DNA of 10,718 nucleotides from Cryomorphaceae bacterium (GCA_003507115.1 DNWN01000124.1:1-10718); one strand, 5' to 3'. Counted from the first letter of the stretch, positions 1-9,096 are shown. Numbers and translations are program-made. The notes: generated by a model not told the origin, from the letters alone.

Positions 1-77
1 CCCCATGGCCCGCAGGCCTTTACGTCGTGCACTCCGCGGAGGGCGTCGGGCGATGGATCAAGACCCATGACCGCTAA
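1..77 (+). CDS. C-terminal end of a probable type IX secretion sorting-domain protein (5' truncated)
   Basis: Reading from base 3, an open frame gives 24 residues ending in a TAA stop at 75-77. It includes the string AGLYVVHSAEGVGRWIK. A short L/AG-x-Y-V-V strand followed by a G-rich turn and a final basic strand just before the stop is what the end of a type A Por-secretion C-terminal sorting domain looks like in Bacteroidota. Such domains direct export across the outer membrane by the type IX machinery. Only the last strand pair is visible, so the cargo domain and its function are unknown. The stop lies 11 bases inside the next gene, which suggests co-transcription. The assignment is an inference from a very short fragment. 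Confidence 0.5.
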   Translation, partial: PWPAGLYVVHSAEGVGRWIKTHDR

Positions 78-492
78 CGATCCTCCAGAATGGGTGCTCC
101 TGTATGACGGGCCCTGCGCGCTATGCCAAGGCGCCGTGCAATGGATCATGGCCCGAGACCGAGCCCAGCTCTTTTGCTACAGCCCCCTTCAAGGCCCTTG
201 GGCCGCATCGTGGAAGGCGTGCTATGCTCCGTCGAGTGACTGGCCCGATGAGGTCGTTTTAATTGGAGGCAACCAACATTGGGTGGGGGCCGATGCCGTG
301 GCCCTGGTGTGGAGAAAACTCCCCTTCCCTTACCCGATTTTGGGATGGGCATACCGCATCCTCCCGGGCCGAAAAAAAATATACCGGTGGCTTGCGCAGC
401 ACCGGTATACCTGGTTTGGGAAAAAAGAAGAACTTCTTACAACGTGCCCAGCACCGCGTTCATGGCGCGAACCGCGTCCGCACTCTTGTTGA
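67..492 (+). CDS. DCC-family (DUF393/YuxK-like) thiol-disulfide oxidoreductase-like protein
   Basis: This 141-residue protein carries the family signature near its N-terminus: hydrophobic strand VLLYDGPCALC with D14, C17 and C20 (the D-C-C that names the family, forming a CxxC pair). A conserved basic-acidic pair R30-D31, the GADAV segment (74-78) and the late motif RYTWFGK (113-119) follow. The family is predicted to have a thioredoxin-like fold. The real substrate is unknown and there is no signal peptide, so it is probably cytoplasmic. ATG at 67 is chosen because it puts the DCC motif at the usual distance from the start; it overlaps the preceding stop by 11 bases. The last ~25 residues after WFGKKEE do not resemble the family and are encoded opposite the 3' end of mdh, so the tail may be a by-product of stop-codon drift. 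The sequence encoding residues 102-115 also forms a terminator for the opposite strand. Confidence 0.85.
   Translation: MTANDPPEWVLLYDGPCALCQGAVQWIMARDRAQLFCYSPLQGPWAASWKACYAPSSDWPDEVVLIGGNQHWVGADAVALVWRKLPFPYPILGWAYRILPGRKKIYRWLAQHRYTWFGKKEELLTTCPAPRSWREPRPHSC
372..409 (-). terminator. Intrinsic terminator of mdh, embedded in the DCC gene
   Basis: On the minus strand a perfect 10-bp stem (TATACCGGTG at 409-400 pairing with CACCGGTATA at 389-380) encloses a 10-base loop. It is followed at once by eight T (379-372). The stem begins 27 bases after the mdh stop codon (437-439). This is textbook Rho-independent geometry in the direction of mdh. The plus strand has no T tract after the hairpin, so it should act one way only. 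The whole element lies inside codons of the convergent DCC gene. The structure is seen directly; its function is inferred. Confidence 0.85.
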
Positions 493-1366
493 AGGCTGCC
501 TGCTCTTCGTCGGTGAGTTTGTAATCGACGATCTTCTCCCAGCCGGTCTTGCCGATGACGACGGGAACGCCCAAGCAGATGTCGCTTTGGCCGTATTCGC
601 CGTCGAGGTAGACACAACAAGGAAAAACTTTCTTTTGGTCGCGCACAATGCTCGCCACCAGGGCTGCACCGGCCGCACCGGGAGCATACCACGCCGAGGT
701 GCCAATCAAGCCCGTCAACGTGGCGCCGCCGACCATGGTCGCGGCTTTCACTTCGGCCAATTTCTCTTCCGTCATGTGGGAGGAAACGGGGGTAGACTGG
801 TAGGTCGCCAACCGCGTCAAGGGAATCATGGTTGTGTCGCCGTGTCCGCCGATGACGGTACCCTGCAGGTCGCTTGCGGGAACACCCATAGCTTCAGATA
901 GGTAGTACTTGAAACGGCTGCTGTCCAAGATCCCGCCCATGCCGATAATGCGGTTTTTGGGCACTCCGCTTTGGGTCGCGGCCAAGTAGGTCATCGTGTC
1001 CATGGGATTCGAAATCACGACAATGATGGCGTTGGGCGAATGCTGTAGCGCATTGGTTACCACAGAGCGAACGATGCCGGCATTGGTGCCAATCAACTCT
1101 TCCCGGGTCATGCCGGGCTTGCGGGGCAGTCCGCTCGTAATCACTACCACTTCCGACCCTGCGGTGGCCGCATAATCGCTGGTCACACCCTTAACCTTGG
1201 CGTCAAAGCCGTGCAGGGTGGCACACTGATTCATGTCCATGGCTTTGCCTTCCGCGAAGCCTTCTTTAATGTCGAGCAACACGATTTCGGTAGCGAGCTC
1301 CATGCGTACCATGGCTTCTGCACAGGTTGCACCGACGTTCCCGGCTCCGACAACTGTAATTTTCAT
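437..1366 (-). CDS. mdh: Malate dehydrogenase (NAD-dependent, LDH-like type)
   Basis: This 309-residue protein should interconvert malate and oxaloacetate with NAD in the cytoplasm, as the last step of the TCA cycle. The Rossmann glycine motif GAGNVG lies at 7-12, and D32 at the end of strand 2 fits NAD rather than NADP preference. Substrate-binding arginines are R82 and R88 in PRKPGMTR, with R151 in DSSRF. N120 sits in SNPMD, and the catalytic pair is D148 and H175 (IGGHGDTTM). The arginine at the R82 position, in PRKPGMTR rather than a glutamine, fits malate rather than lactate dehydrogenase. Length is normal for the family. The gene follows gyrB on the same strand after 46 bases, and a TAnnTTTG promoter candidate in that gap could give it its own transcript. 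Its last 56 bases overlap the convergent DCC gene. No clear Shine-Dalgarno sequence is seen, which is common in Bacteroidota. Confidence 0.97.
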   Translation of the reverse strand: MKITVVGAGNVGATCAEAMVRMELATEIVLLDIKEGFAEGKAMDMNQCATLHGFDAKVKGVTSDYAATAGSEVVVITSGLPRKPGMTREELIGTNAGIVRSVVTNALQHSPNAIIVVISNPMDTMTYLAATQSGVPKNRIIGMGGILDSSRFKYYLSEAMGVPASDLQGTVIGGHGDTTMIPLTRLATYQSTPVSSHMTEEKLAEVKAATMVGGATLTGLIGTSAWYAPGAAGAALVASIVRDQKKVFPCCVYLDGEYGQSDICLGVPVVIGKTGWEKIVDYKLTDEEQAAFNKSADAVRAMNAVLGTL

Positions 1367-1396
1367 AATGCGATTTTTTGAATCTTAAATCTGGCG

Positions 1397-3374
<1,978 letters not shown>

Positions 3375-3382
3375 CTATCCCA

Positions 3383-3390
3383 CAAAGATA
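3383..3390 (-). promoter_or_regulatory. Bacteroidota-type -7 promoter element for gyrB
   Basis: TATCTTTG on the minus strand (3390-3383) matches TAnnTTTG exactly and lies 29 bases upstream of the gyrB ATG, implying a leader of about 20-25 bases. No TTG is found at the expected -33 distance, so only half of the consensus is met. The rest of the 150-base gap (3354-3503) holds an A/T-rich stretch and a weak 4-6 bp hairpin near 3466-3486, but no convincing terminator for the barrel gene. Confidence 0.5.
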
Positions 3391-3503
3391 ACTTCGGCAC
3401 TTTTCCTGGGGGTGGACTGAGAAGAAAAACCGGCCCGTTTATCAACATTTTTTTCAACAAGAGCGCATTTCTCGCGCCCAAGTGACCGATGGGATATTTC
3501 GGC

Positions 3504-5204
3504 TTAAAACTTGTAAACCAAGCCCAAATTTGCCCGGATGCCCTGAACGGGATAACCCGTCCACCAGGTGATACGGCTGTGGAACAAATTGTCCACCTTG
3601 AATGTGGCATTCAATTGCTTGTTGTAGGTATAAACGGCCGACAGCCTGCCATCTAAATAGGCCGGCAGCAATTCGTCGCCGTTTACCCCTTGACCCAGAC
3701 GACTGCCCCGGTAAATAACGGTGGACTCGAAGCGGATTTTATCTTTCAAATTGAAAAAGGCCTGGCCACCGATTTCGGCGGAAGGAACGTGATACAGGGT
3801 GCCTCCGTCAGTCCGGGTTGCCGTGCGCACTAAGGCGAATCCACGGACCTCCCATCCCAAGCCATTTTGGAACGTCAATTCGCCCGAGGGCTCGAGCATC
3901 GTCACCCCAACATATTCCACCCCAAAACGGCCACTATCTTGGGCCGTGGACATTCCTTCATACGACCGGGTAAACATGGCATAGTTGGCATACGAACGTT
4001 GACGAAGACCAAATCGGTAGCCCATCGTCGACGTCAGGCGCCCGGAGGCCCCCGCATAAAGGGAAGCTTGGCGAATGGCCTCGTAGGATGCGACCTCACT
4101 CAAGAAGGGCATGGCCTCAACCCGGGCGCGCATGCCTCCATTGTCGGCAGACCCTTCCAGGCCCGCATACAGATTCAGAACCTGCTTCACCAAGGGGAAT
4201 TCTAAGTGAACTACGGGAGGCAAATAGGGCTTGTCAAAACTTGACCCTTGGCCGGTGAAAATCGCGTTGAGGCCGATTCGGAAGTACAATGCGCCGACAC
4301 TATCTGAAACAGCTGGTGAAAACTGCGCAGACCAGTAATTCATGGATATAGGCATGCCCGTGCTGTCCAGGCGGGCCGCTTGAATCAGGTGGTTCCATGC
4401 GCCGTGAATGGGCAGTTCCAAGGAGACATCCTGAACGGGTAAACGCCAGTCGATGCCCCCCGATAAGCCGCTTTCCGTTTGCCGACCTCCTTGGTCAATC
4501 CAGTGGTGACCGTTGAGTTCAGCCCCGTGAAAAATTTGCTTCCTGCGCACGCGAGGTTGAACATAGGATATGCCCATCTCGTAATCCTGAATCCAACGAC
4601 CCGGAGCGGCATGGGCCGTATCCGCCGCATTGGCTTCTGTTTGGGGCACACCATAAAACGCATAGCGGTTCCATGTGCCCGAGGCCGAGGTACTCAACCG
4701 ACCACGTCCGAGAATGCGGGTGTAATGTCCACTTAACTCATTTTCCATCCACGTAGTGCGACGAAAGACGGTCTGAGGAACGTCGAGCGCGTCCAGCGCT
4801 CGGAATCCACCTTGCGTCGAAAAATGCTGGCCTTGAATTCCCCAGCGATGGAGGTCCGAACGCGCATTGCCCAGCGCAAAACCGACATCGGCCGTCGTGT
4901 AATTCCCGAGGGACATATGGACCGTATTGGCCGGCAAGCGCTCGAGCCGAGCCCGGCTAATTTTAAGAGGCGGAATTGCCTCCATGCGTGGATCGGGCAC
5001 CCAGGTACGGTTGCGCACGCTGATGCTGACGGGGAGCTTTTCCACGGTGGTGTCCATGACATTGGGCTGGCCCGTGATTTTGATGCCTTCCGCCACTTGC
5101 GCTGTATATTTTTCGGTTACCGAAATTTCCAAACCACTCATGACCGGCTGCGCCCACATGAGGACGGCCGTCAGCGTAAAAAAGGATGCGAGGATGCGTT
5201 TCAT
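3504..5204 (-). CDS. Outer-membrane beta-barrel protein (TonB-receptor-like annotation, no plug), partner of the TPR protein
   Basis: This 566-residue protein has a hydrophobic signal sequence at 1-18 (ILASFFTLTAVLMWAQ), a polar ~70-residue periplasmic-type segment, then alternating aromatic/polar strands from about residue 93 (MSLGNYTT at 97-104) to the end. It terminates in VYKF, with the C-terminal phenylalanine typical of barrels inserted by the BAM complex. I recognise the type: flavobacterial proteins often labelled TonB-dependent receptor that sit directly behind a ~1000-residue TPR protein. No N-terminal plug domain or carboxypeptidase-like repeat is evident and there is no room for a full SusC-type receptor, so that label is doubtful. 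Its ATG overlaps the TPR stop by four bases (ATGA), which implies coupled translation and probably a joint complex. Cargo or function is unknown. Porin, exporter or surface scaffold are all possible. Confidence 0.75.
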   Translation of the reverse strand: MKRILASFFTLTAVLMWAQPVMSGLEISVTEKYTAQVAEGIKITGQPNVMDTTVEKLPVSISVRNRTWVPDPRMEAIPPLKISRARLERLPANTVHMSLGNYTTADVGFALGNARSDLHRWGIQGQHFSTQGGFRALDALDVPQTVFRRTTWMENELSGHYTRILGRGRLSTSASGTWNRYAFYGVPQTEANAADTAHAAPGRWIQDYEMGISYVQPRVRRKQIFHGAELNGHHWIDQGGRQTESGLSGGIDWRLPVQDVSLELPIHGAWNHLIQAARLDSTGMPISMNYWSAQFSPAVSDSVGALYFRIGLNAIFTGQGSSFDKPYLPPVVHLEFPLVKQVLNLYAGLEGSADNGGMRARVEAMPFLSEVASYEAIRQASLYAGASGRLTSTMGYRFGLRQRSYANYAMFTRSYEGMSTAQDSGRFGVEYVGVTMLEPSGELTFQNGLGWEVRGFALVRTATRTDGGTLYHVPSAEIGGQAFFNLKDKIRFESTVIYRGSRLGQGVNGDELLPAYLDGRLSAVYTYNKQLNATFKVDNLFHSRITWWTGYPVQGIRANLGLVYKF

Positions 5205-8200
5205 GGGAGCGTAGGCATTTCAGTGATGGTTTCCTCCTCGGGACCGGCTGCATCTTCCGCGGGGGTATTCAGGAGGTGTTGGAAGACTTTTGCTTGCTCT
5301 ACCGTTTCGGCGATGAAGTTCTCGGCGATGATGAAATCCAAGGTGTAGTTCGCTTGGAATTGGTCATCCAGGGCGGCGTAGTTATGCGCCAGAATGAGCA
5401 AGGCTTTAAAGCGCCATTCGCCTTGACCGGGCAGGTTGTCAATGAGCCAGAAGATTTCTTCGTTGGAGGCCGTATGCGATCCATGCAAGTACAAAATCAA
5501 CGCCTCGTAGTACGATGCTTCCGCCTGCAAAACAGCCGGACCGTTTTTCTTCAAGTCTGCGTAGGCGGTGAGGGACTTGGTTATCCATCCCCGTTCCGCG
5601 CCATGGATGCTATCCTCCCCCCACGAAGCTAGGAAGTCTGCCTTGCGGGTCCGACGGCCCATAGCCAGGGTCATCGCATTGCGTGCCATGTTCGCTTTGG
5701 CTTCCGTTCGAACTTCTGGGCTGTTGCGTTCGTCGGCCGCCACCACCTCCGAATAACCATAGGCTACTTCGAGATGCTTCAAGGCTTGGTGTCCGCGCAT
5801 CATAGCCACATTGGCTTCGCGAAGCAGACTCGGGTCGTCGCTAAGCGCTAGAACCGACTCCGCGGCAATCAGCATTTCGTCGGCATTCTTTCGGGCCGAT
5901 ACGATGCGTAAAATCCACGTCCACGCATTGATGTGGTGCTCGCCTACGGGCGCTTGGGTCACCTTGCGGAAGTACCCCAAGGCCTCGTCAGCCTTGTTCA
6001 ATCGGCGTGCAGATTCGCCCGCATAGTGGTTGGCCTTCACCGTGAAGAATCCATCGGGGAAGCGCTTCATGTAGCGATCAAAGGCACCCATCGCCTCGTC
6101 AAACTTGCTCGAAGCGTATTTGTCGTAGGCCGACATATAGGCAACACTGTCTAGCTCGCTCCCGCGGATTTGAGCAAAGTCGATGCCTTGTACCCAGGTC
6201 AAGTAGTCATCGATCCGGTTGGCCTCGTCGTACACGCTTCGGGCCGTGGTGATGGCCTCCCGCGCTTCGGGGGTTCCGGGATAGGTCTTGACAATGGTTT
6301 GGAAGGTCGCGATGGCCGCATCCAAGCGCTGATCGTTGCGTTGAGCGATGGCAATATTCAGCGATGCCCGGCGCGCCTTCTCCGAATTCGGGACGCGGCG
6401 GATGTATTCTTTGAAGCTGGCCTCGGCATCGGTATTGGCGCCTTGACGCAGGTAGGTTTGCGCCAACTCAAACTGGGCCTCTTCGCTGTATTTGCCGCCG
6501 TAGGCATCTTGGCTATCATCGCGGCGAGCCAAGGTCTGAAGCAAGGTGATTTTGGACGTGTTGTTGTTCAACAGTCCTTGGCATAGCGCCTGCTGATACA
6601 TCGCATACCCCCCATAGCGCGCATTGGCCTCGATGTCGCGGGCTTTGCGGTAGTATTCCTCCGCCAAGGCATGCTTCCCTTGGAGGAAGTAGAGATCGGC
6701 GAGGCGCAGGGTGGCGTCGGCGACTTTGCGGTCGCCCTTTTTCGCGTCTTGGAGGTAGACCCGGAAAGCCGAGGACGCATCTTCGAGGCGGTCCAACTTG
6801 TAGAGGCAATAAGCCTTGTTGTAGAGGGCCGTGGGACGTTCGGTCAGCGTGTAGCTGCCGGGCGTCTTCAAGAAGGACTCAAACTGAGCGAGCGCCTCCT
6901 GGGCATCGCCCTTGCGGTAGGCCAGTTCGCCCAACCAGAAATGGCTCAAAGCCACAAAGGTCAAATTCTGCGGATAGCCCAATGACTTGTTGAAGTACTC
7001 CTGAGCGCCCGACCAATCGCTGACTTGGAATAGTTCCACCGCGCGGAAATAGGCGACGCGCTGGTAGGCCTCGCGCATGGCCATCGTGCCCATGCCTGTT
7101 TGGACAATGGCTTCCATGGCCCGCCCATAGTCCTTGGACGTGATGTACAAATTGGCCAGGTATTCATTGGCTTCGCGTCGGTGCTCCGTTTGCGGGAAAT
7201 CCACCAAGAAGCGCTTAAACATTTCCATCGCATTGCCAAATGGGCTGGAACTGTTGTAGGTGAGTTTGGCCGCTTGGAACGAAGATTCTTCGAGAATGAC
7301 GGGGTCTTTTGCCAGCTCGCTGACGGCCTTAAAGGCGTTCAGGGCTTCTTCCAATTGCCCTTCTTTCACGTAGCATTCGGCCAGGAGGTAGAGTCCAAAT
7401 TCGGACACTTGGCCCCCATTGGATGGAATTTTATTGAGCGCCTGGATGGCCTCTTTGTAGCGGCCCGTTTGCGCATTGACCACCCCGAGCTGGTAGTAGT
7501 CGTCTGCCGTCATTTTTCCGCCCATATCGCGGTGCATGGCGAGGTACGGCAGGGCTTCCGGATAGCGCTTCTTTTTGAAGAGACTTTGGCCAATCAACTT
7601 GGCAATCTCCGGAGTGCGTTTGGCGGTGGCGTTTTTCAGCAGGGATTCCCCGAGCTTCAAGAGCTTGTCGTCTAGGCCTTGGCGGGCATAGATTTGGGCC
7701 AAATAGTACGGAACGACCATGCCGAACTCTTCGTGGTTCTGCAAGGGCTCCAAATTCTCCATGGCCGTCACATCGTTGGTGTCCAAGTAGGCAATGTGGC
7801 CATAGTAATATTGGGCTGAGGCGGCAATGGGGTACTTGGTCGCTTTCGCGGCGGCCAACTGGGGACGGGCCAAATCGTATTCTTCCAACAAGAAGTGCGA
7901 GTAGCCAAGTTTGAATTGCACCTCCGCGCGTTCGGCTTTGGGCAGGTAGAGCCCGTCCAAACGGCGCAGCCAATCGCGGGCATCCGCATATTTTCGACGG
8001 TTGAAGGAGTATTCGGCCATTTCCAAAACGGCTTCCTTGCGGCGTGCCGTGCTGGGATAGGCATCGAGAAAGGCCAGGACCTGATCGCCCGCATCGCGGT
8101 TGAGGAGGCGAACGGCACAAATGGCTTTGAAAAAGGCCGCTTGCTCGGCCAAATCGGTCTGGGCATCCACCTGATGAAGGACCTGCGCAAATCCCTCCGC

Positions 8201-8338
8201 CGCGGGAGAATAGAGCGCTCGATCAAACAATCCACGGCTGTCGGCATAGACCGATTGCGGTGTGGTATGGGAGAACGGGGCTTGGCCATGAGCCGCTGCG
8301 GCCCCAGCCAAGAATACAAGAAGGAGAAGTCTTCGCAT
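5201..8338 (-). CDS. Secreted tetratricopeptide-repeat protein, ~1045 residues
   Basis: The ATG at 8338 is preferred because it starts directly with a clean signal peptide (MRRLLLLVFLAGAAAAHGQ, likely cut after AHG). The frame is open to an ATG at 8395, but the extra 19 residues would sit awkwardly in front of the signal peptide and would use up the divergent intergenic region. The mature protein is almost wholly helical TPR-type repeats. Clear examples lie near residues 280-304, 316-341, 464-490, 504-529, 543-566, 621-650 and 658-687, with the W/L-G-Y-A-F-P spacing of the motif. The tail (about 1028-1040) is acidic. No catalytic domain is seen. Such proteins act as periplasmic scaffolds. The ATGA overlap with the following barrel gene argues that the two work together. 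The family is widespread in Flavobacteriia as I recall it, but I know of no assigned function. Confidence 0.85.
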   Translation of the reverse strand: MRRLLLLVFLAGAAAAHGQAPFSHTTPQSVYADSRGLFDRALYSPAAEGFAQVLHQVDAQTDLAEQAAFFKAICAVRLLNRDAGDQVLAFLDAYPSTARRKEAVLEMAEYSFNRRKYADARDWLRRLDGLYLPKAERAEVQFKLGYSHFLLEEYDLARPQLAAAKATKYPIAASAQYYYGHIAYLDTNDVTAMENLEPLQNHEEFGMVVPYYLAQIYARQGLDDKLLKLGESLLKNATAKRTPEIAKLIGQSLFKKKRYPEALPYLAMHRDMGGKMTADDYYQLGVVNAQTGRYKEAIQALNKIPSNGGQVSEFGLYLLAECYVKEGQLEEALNAFKAVSELAKDPVILEESSFQAAKLTYNSSSPFGNAMEMFKRFLVDFPQTEHRREANEYLANLYITSKDYGRAMEAIVQTGMGTMAMREAYQRVAYFRAVELFQVSDWSGAQEYFNKSLGYPQNLTFVALSHFWLGELAYRKGDAQEALAQFESFLKTPGSYTLTERPTALYNKAYCLYKLDRLEDASSAFRVYLQDAKKGDRKVADATLRLADLYFLQGKHALAEEYYRKARDIEANARYGGYAMYQQALCQGLLNNNTSKITLLQTLARRDDSQDAYGGKYSEEAQFELAQTYLRQGANTDAEASFKEYIRRVPNSEKARRASLNIAIAQRNDQRLDAAIATFQTIVKTYPGTPEAREAITTARSVYDEANRIDDYLTWVQGIDFAQIRGSELDSVAYMSAYDKYASSKFDEAMGAFDRYMKRFPDGFFTVKANHYAGESARRLNKADEALGYFRKVTQAPVGEHHINAWTWILRIVSARKNADEMLIAAESVLALSDDPSLLREANVAMMRGHQALKHLEVAYGYSEVVAADERNSPEVRTEAKANMARNAMTLAMGRRTRKADFLASWGEDSIHGAERGWITKSLTAYADLKKNGPAVLQAEASYYEALILYLHGSHTASNEEIFWLIDNLPGQGEWRFKALLILAHNYAALDDQFQANYTLDFIIAENFIAETVEQAKVFQHLLNTPAEDAAGPEEETITEMPTLP

Positions 8339-8340
8339 CA

Positions 8341-8400
8341 TTGTTGGAAGCATAAAGGTAGTCCGGACCAACAAAATCCTGTTAATTTGTGGCATAAACC
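8341..8400. promoter_or_regulatory. Divergent promoter region between the TPR/barrel unit and ftsE
   Basis: This short gap must hold promoters for both directions. Towards the TPR gene, TACCTTTA (8360-8353, minus) matches TAnnTTTG at all but the last base. If used, it would give a nearly leaderless transcript for the ATG at 8338. Towards ftsE, TTAATTTG (8382-8389, plus) also misses the consensus by one base. A 7-bp inverted repeat, TTGTTGG (8341-8347) and CCAACAA (8368-8374), brackets the first box, and an 8-bp palindrome GTCCGGAC sits at 8361-8368. No good -33 element is seen for either direction. Confidence 0.35.
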
Positions 8401-9096
8401 ATGCCTATGGCCTCCAACAGCCCCATACTCTCCCTCCGAAACGCCGATATTTACCAAGGTGATCACTTGATTTTGAGCCAAGTAAGCCTCGAAATGCACA
8501 AAGGCGACTTCATTTATTTGATCGGGGCGACCGGGTCGGGAAAGTCCTCTTTGCTCAAAACCCTCTACGCAGACTTGCCTTTAACGGCCGGCGAAGGAGA
8601 ATTTGTAGGCTATGACTTGCGAAACCTCCCCGACCGAGATATTCCCTTTCTGCGCCGGAACCTCGGCATCGTCTTCCAAGACTTCCAACTTTTGATGGAC
8701 CGGTCCGTTTTTGACAACTTGGATTTTGTCCTGCAGGCCACGGGTCAGCATGCGAAGTCCGAAAATGCAGACCGCATTCAGCAAGTGCTGAAACGTGTCG
8801 GCATGGCCACCAAGGAGCACAAGATGCCCTACCAGCTTTCCGGGGGAGAGCAACAGCGCGTGGCCATTGCGCGGGCGCTGCTCAACAACCCCCCCTTCAT
8901 CCTCGCCGATGAGCCGACGGGCAATTTGGATCCGCATACCAGCGAGGAAATCATGCATTTGATGGAAGAAATTTCGGCCTCGGGCCGGACCATCCTCATG
9001 GCCACCCATGACTACGCCCTCCTTTTGAAGTTTCCCCATCCCACGTGGAAATGCGCGGGCGGACAAATCAGCAGCACGGTACAGCGCACCCTTTAA
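8401..9096 (+). CDS. ftsE: FtsE-type ABC transporter ATP-binding protein
   Basis: This 231-residue protein is a complete ABC nucleotide-binding domain: Walker A GATGSGKSS at 42-50, Q-loop Q93 in IVFQDFQLL, signature LSGGEQQ at 146-152, Walker B FILADE at 166-171 followed by PTGNLD, and the switch histidine H203 in MATHDYALL. The pattern RSVFDNLDFVL, KMPYQLSGGEQQRVAIARALLN and the short C-terminus ending in VQRTL fit FtsE. FtsE forms a membrane complex with FtsX that regulates cell-wall hydrolases at division. No ftsX is in the window; in Bacteroidota I recall that the two genes are often separated. ATG 8401 or 8407 could be the start, and no Shine-Dalgarno sequence decides it. It is divergent from the TPR gene and its stop codon interlocks with that of the glycosyltransferase. 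A LolD- or MacB-type ATPase is the main alternative. Confidence 0.88.
   Translation: MPMASNSPILSLRNADIYQGDHLILSQVSLEMHKGDFIYLIGATGSGKSSLLKTLYADLPLTAGEGEFVGYDLRNLPDRDIPFLRRNLGIVFQDFQLLMDRSVFDNLDFVLQATGQHAKSENADRIQQVLKRVGMATKEHKMPYQLSGGEQQRVAIARALLNNPPFILADEPTGNLDPHTSEEIMHLMEEISASGRTILMATHDYALLLKFPHPTWKCAGGQISSTVQRTL

Noticed and set aside
263..901. A 212-codon plus-strand frame spanning the DCC/mdh junction
   Set aside because: It overlaps two well-supported genes in other frames, and its product is compositionally odd with no domain-like pattern.
3438..3447. TTATCAACA-like sequence resembling a DnaA box near gyrB
   Set aside because: It is a single copy that differs from TTATNCACA at a core position, with no cluster and no AT-rich unwinding element, so an origin is not supported.
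3420..3500. Possible terminator for the barrel gene downstream of its stop
   Set aside because: The only hairpins (GCGC arms near 3466-3486; AAAC/GTTT near 3429-3442) have stems of 4-6 bp, and the longer one is followed by A rather than T.
7431..8120. A 229-codon minus-strand frame inside the TPR gene
   Set aside because: It is an alternate-frame shadow rich in Pro, Arg, Ser and Cys, while the main frame shows clear TPR periodicity.
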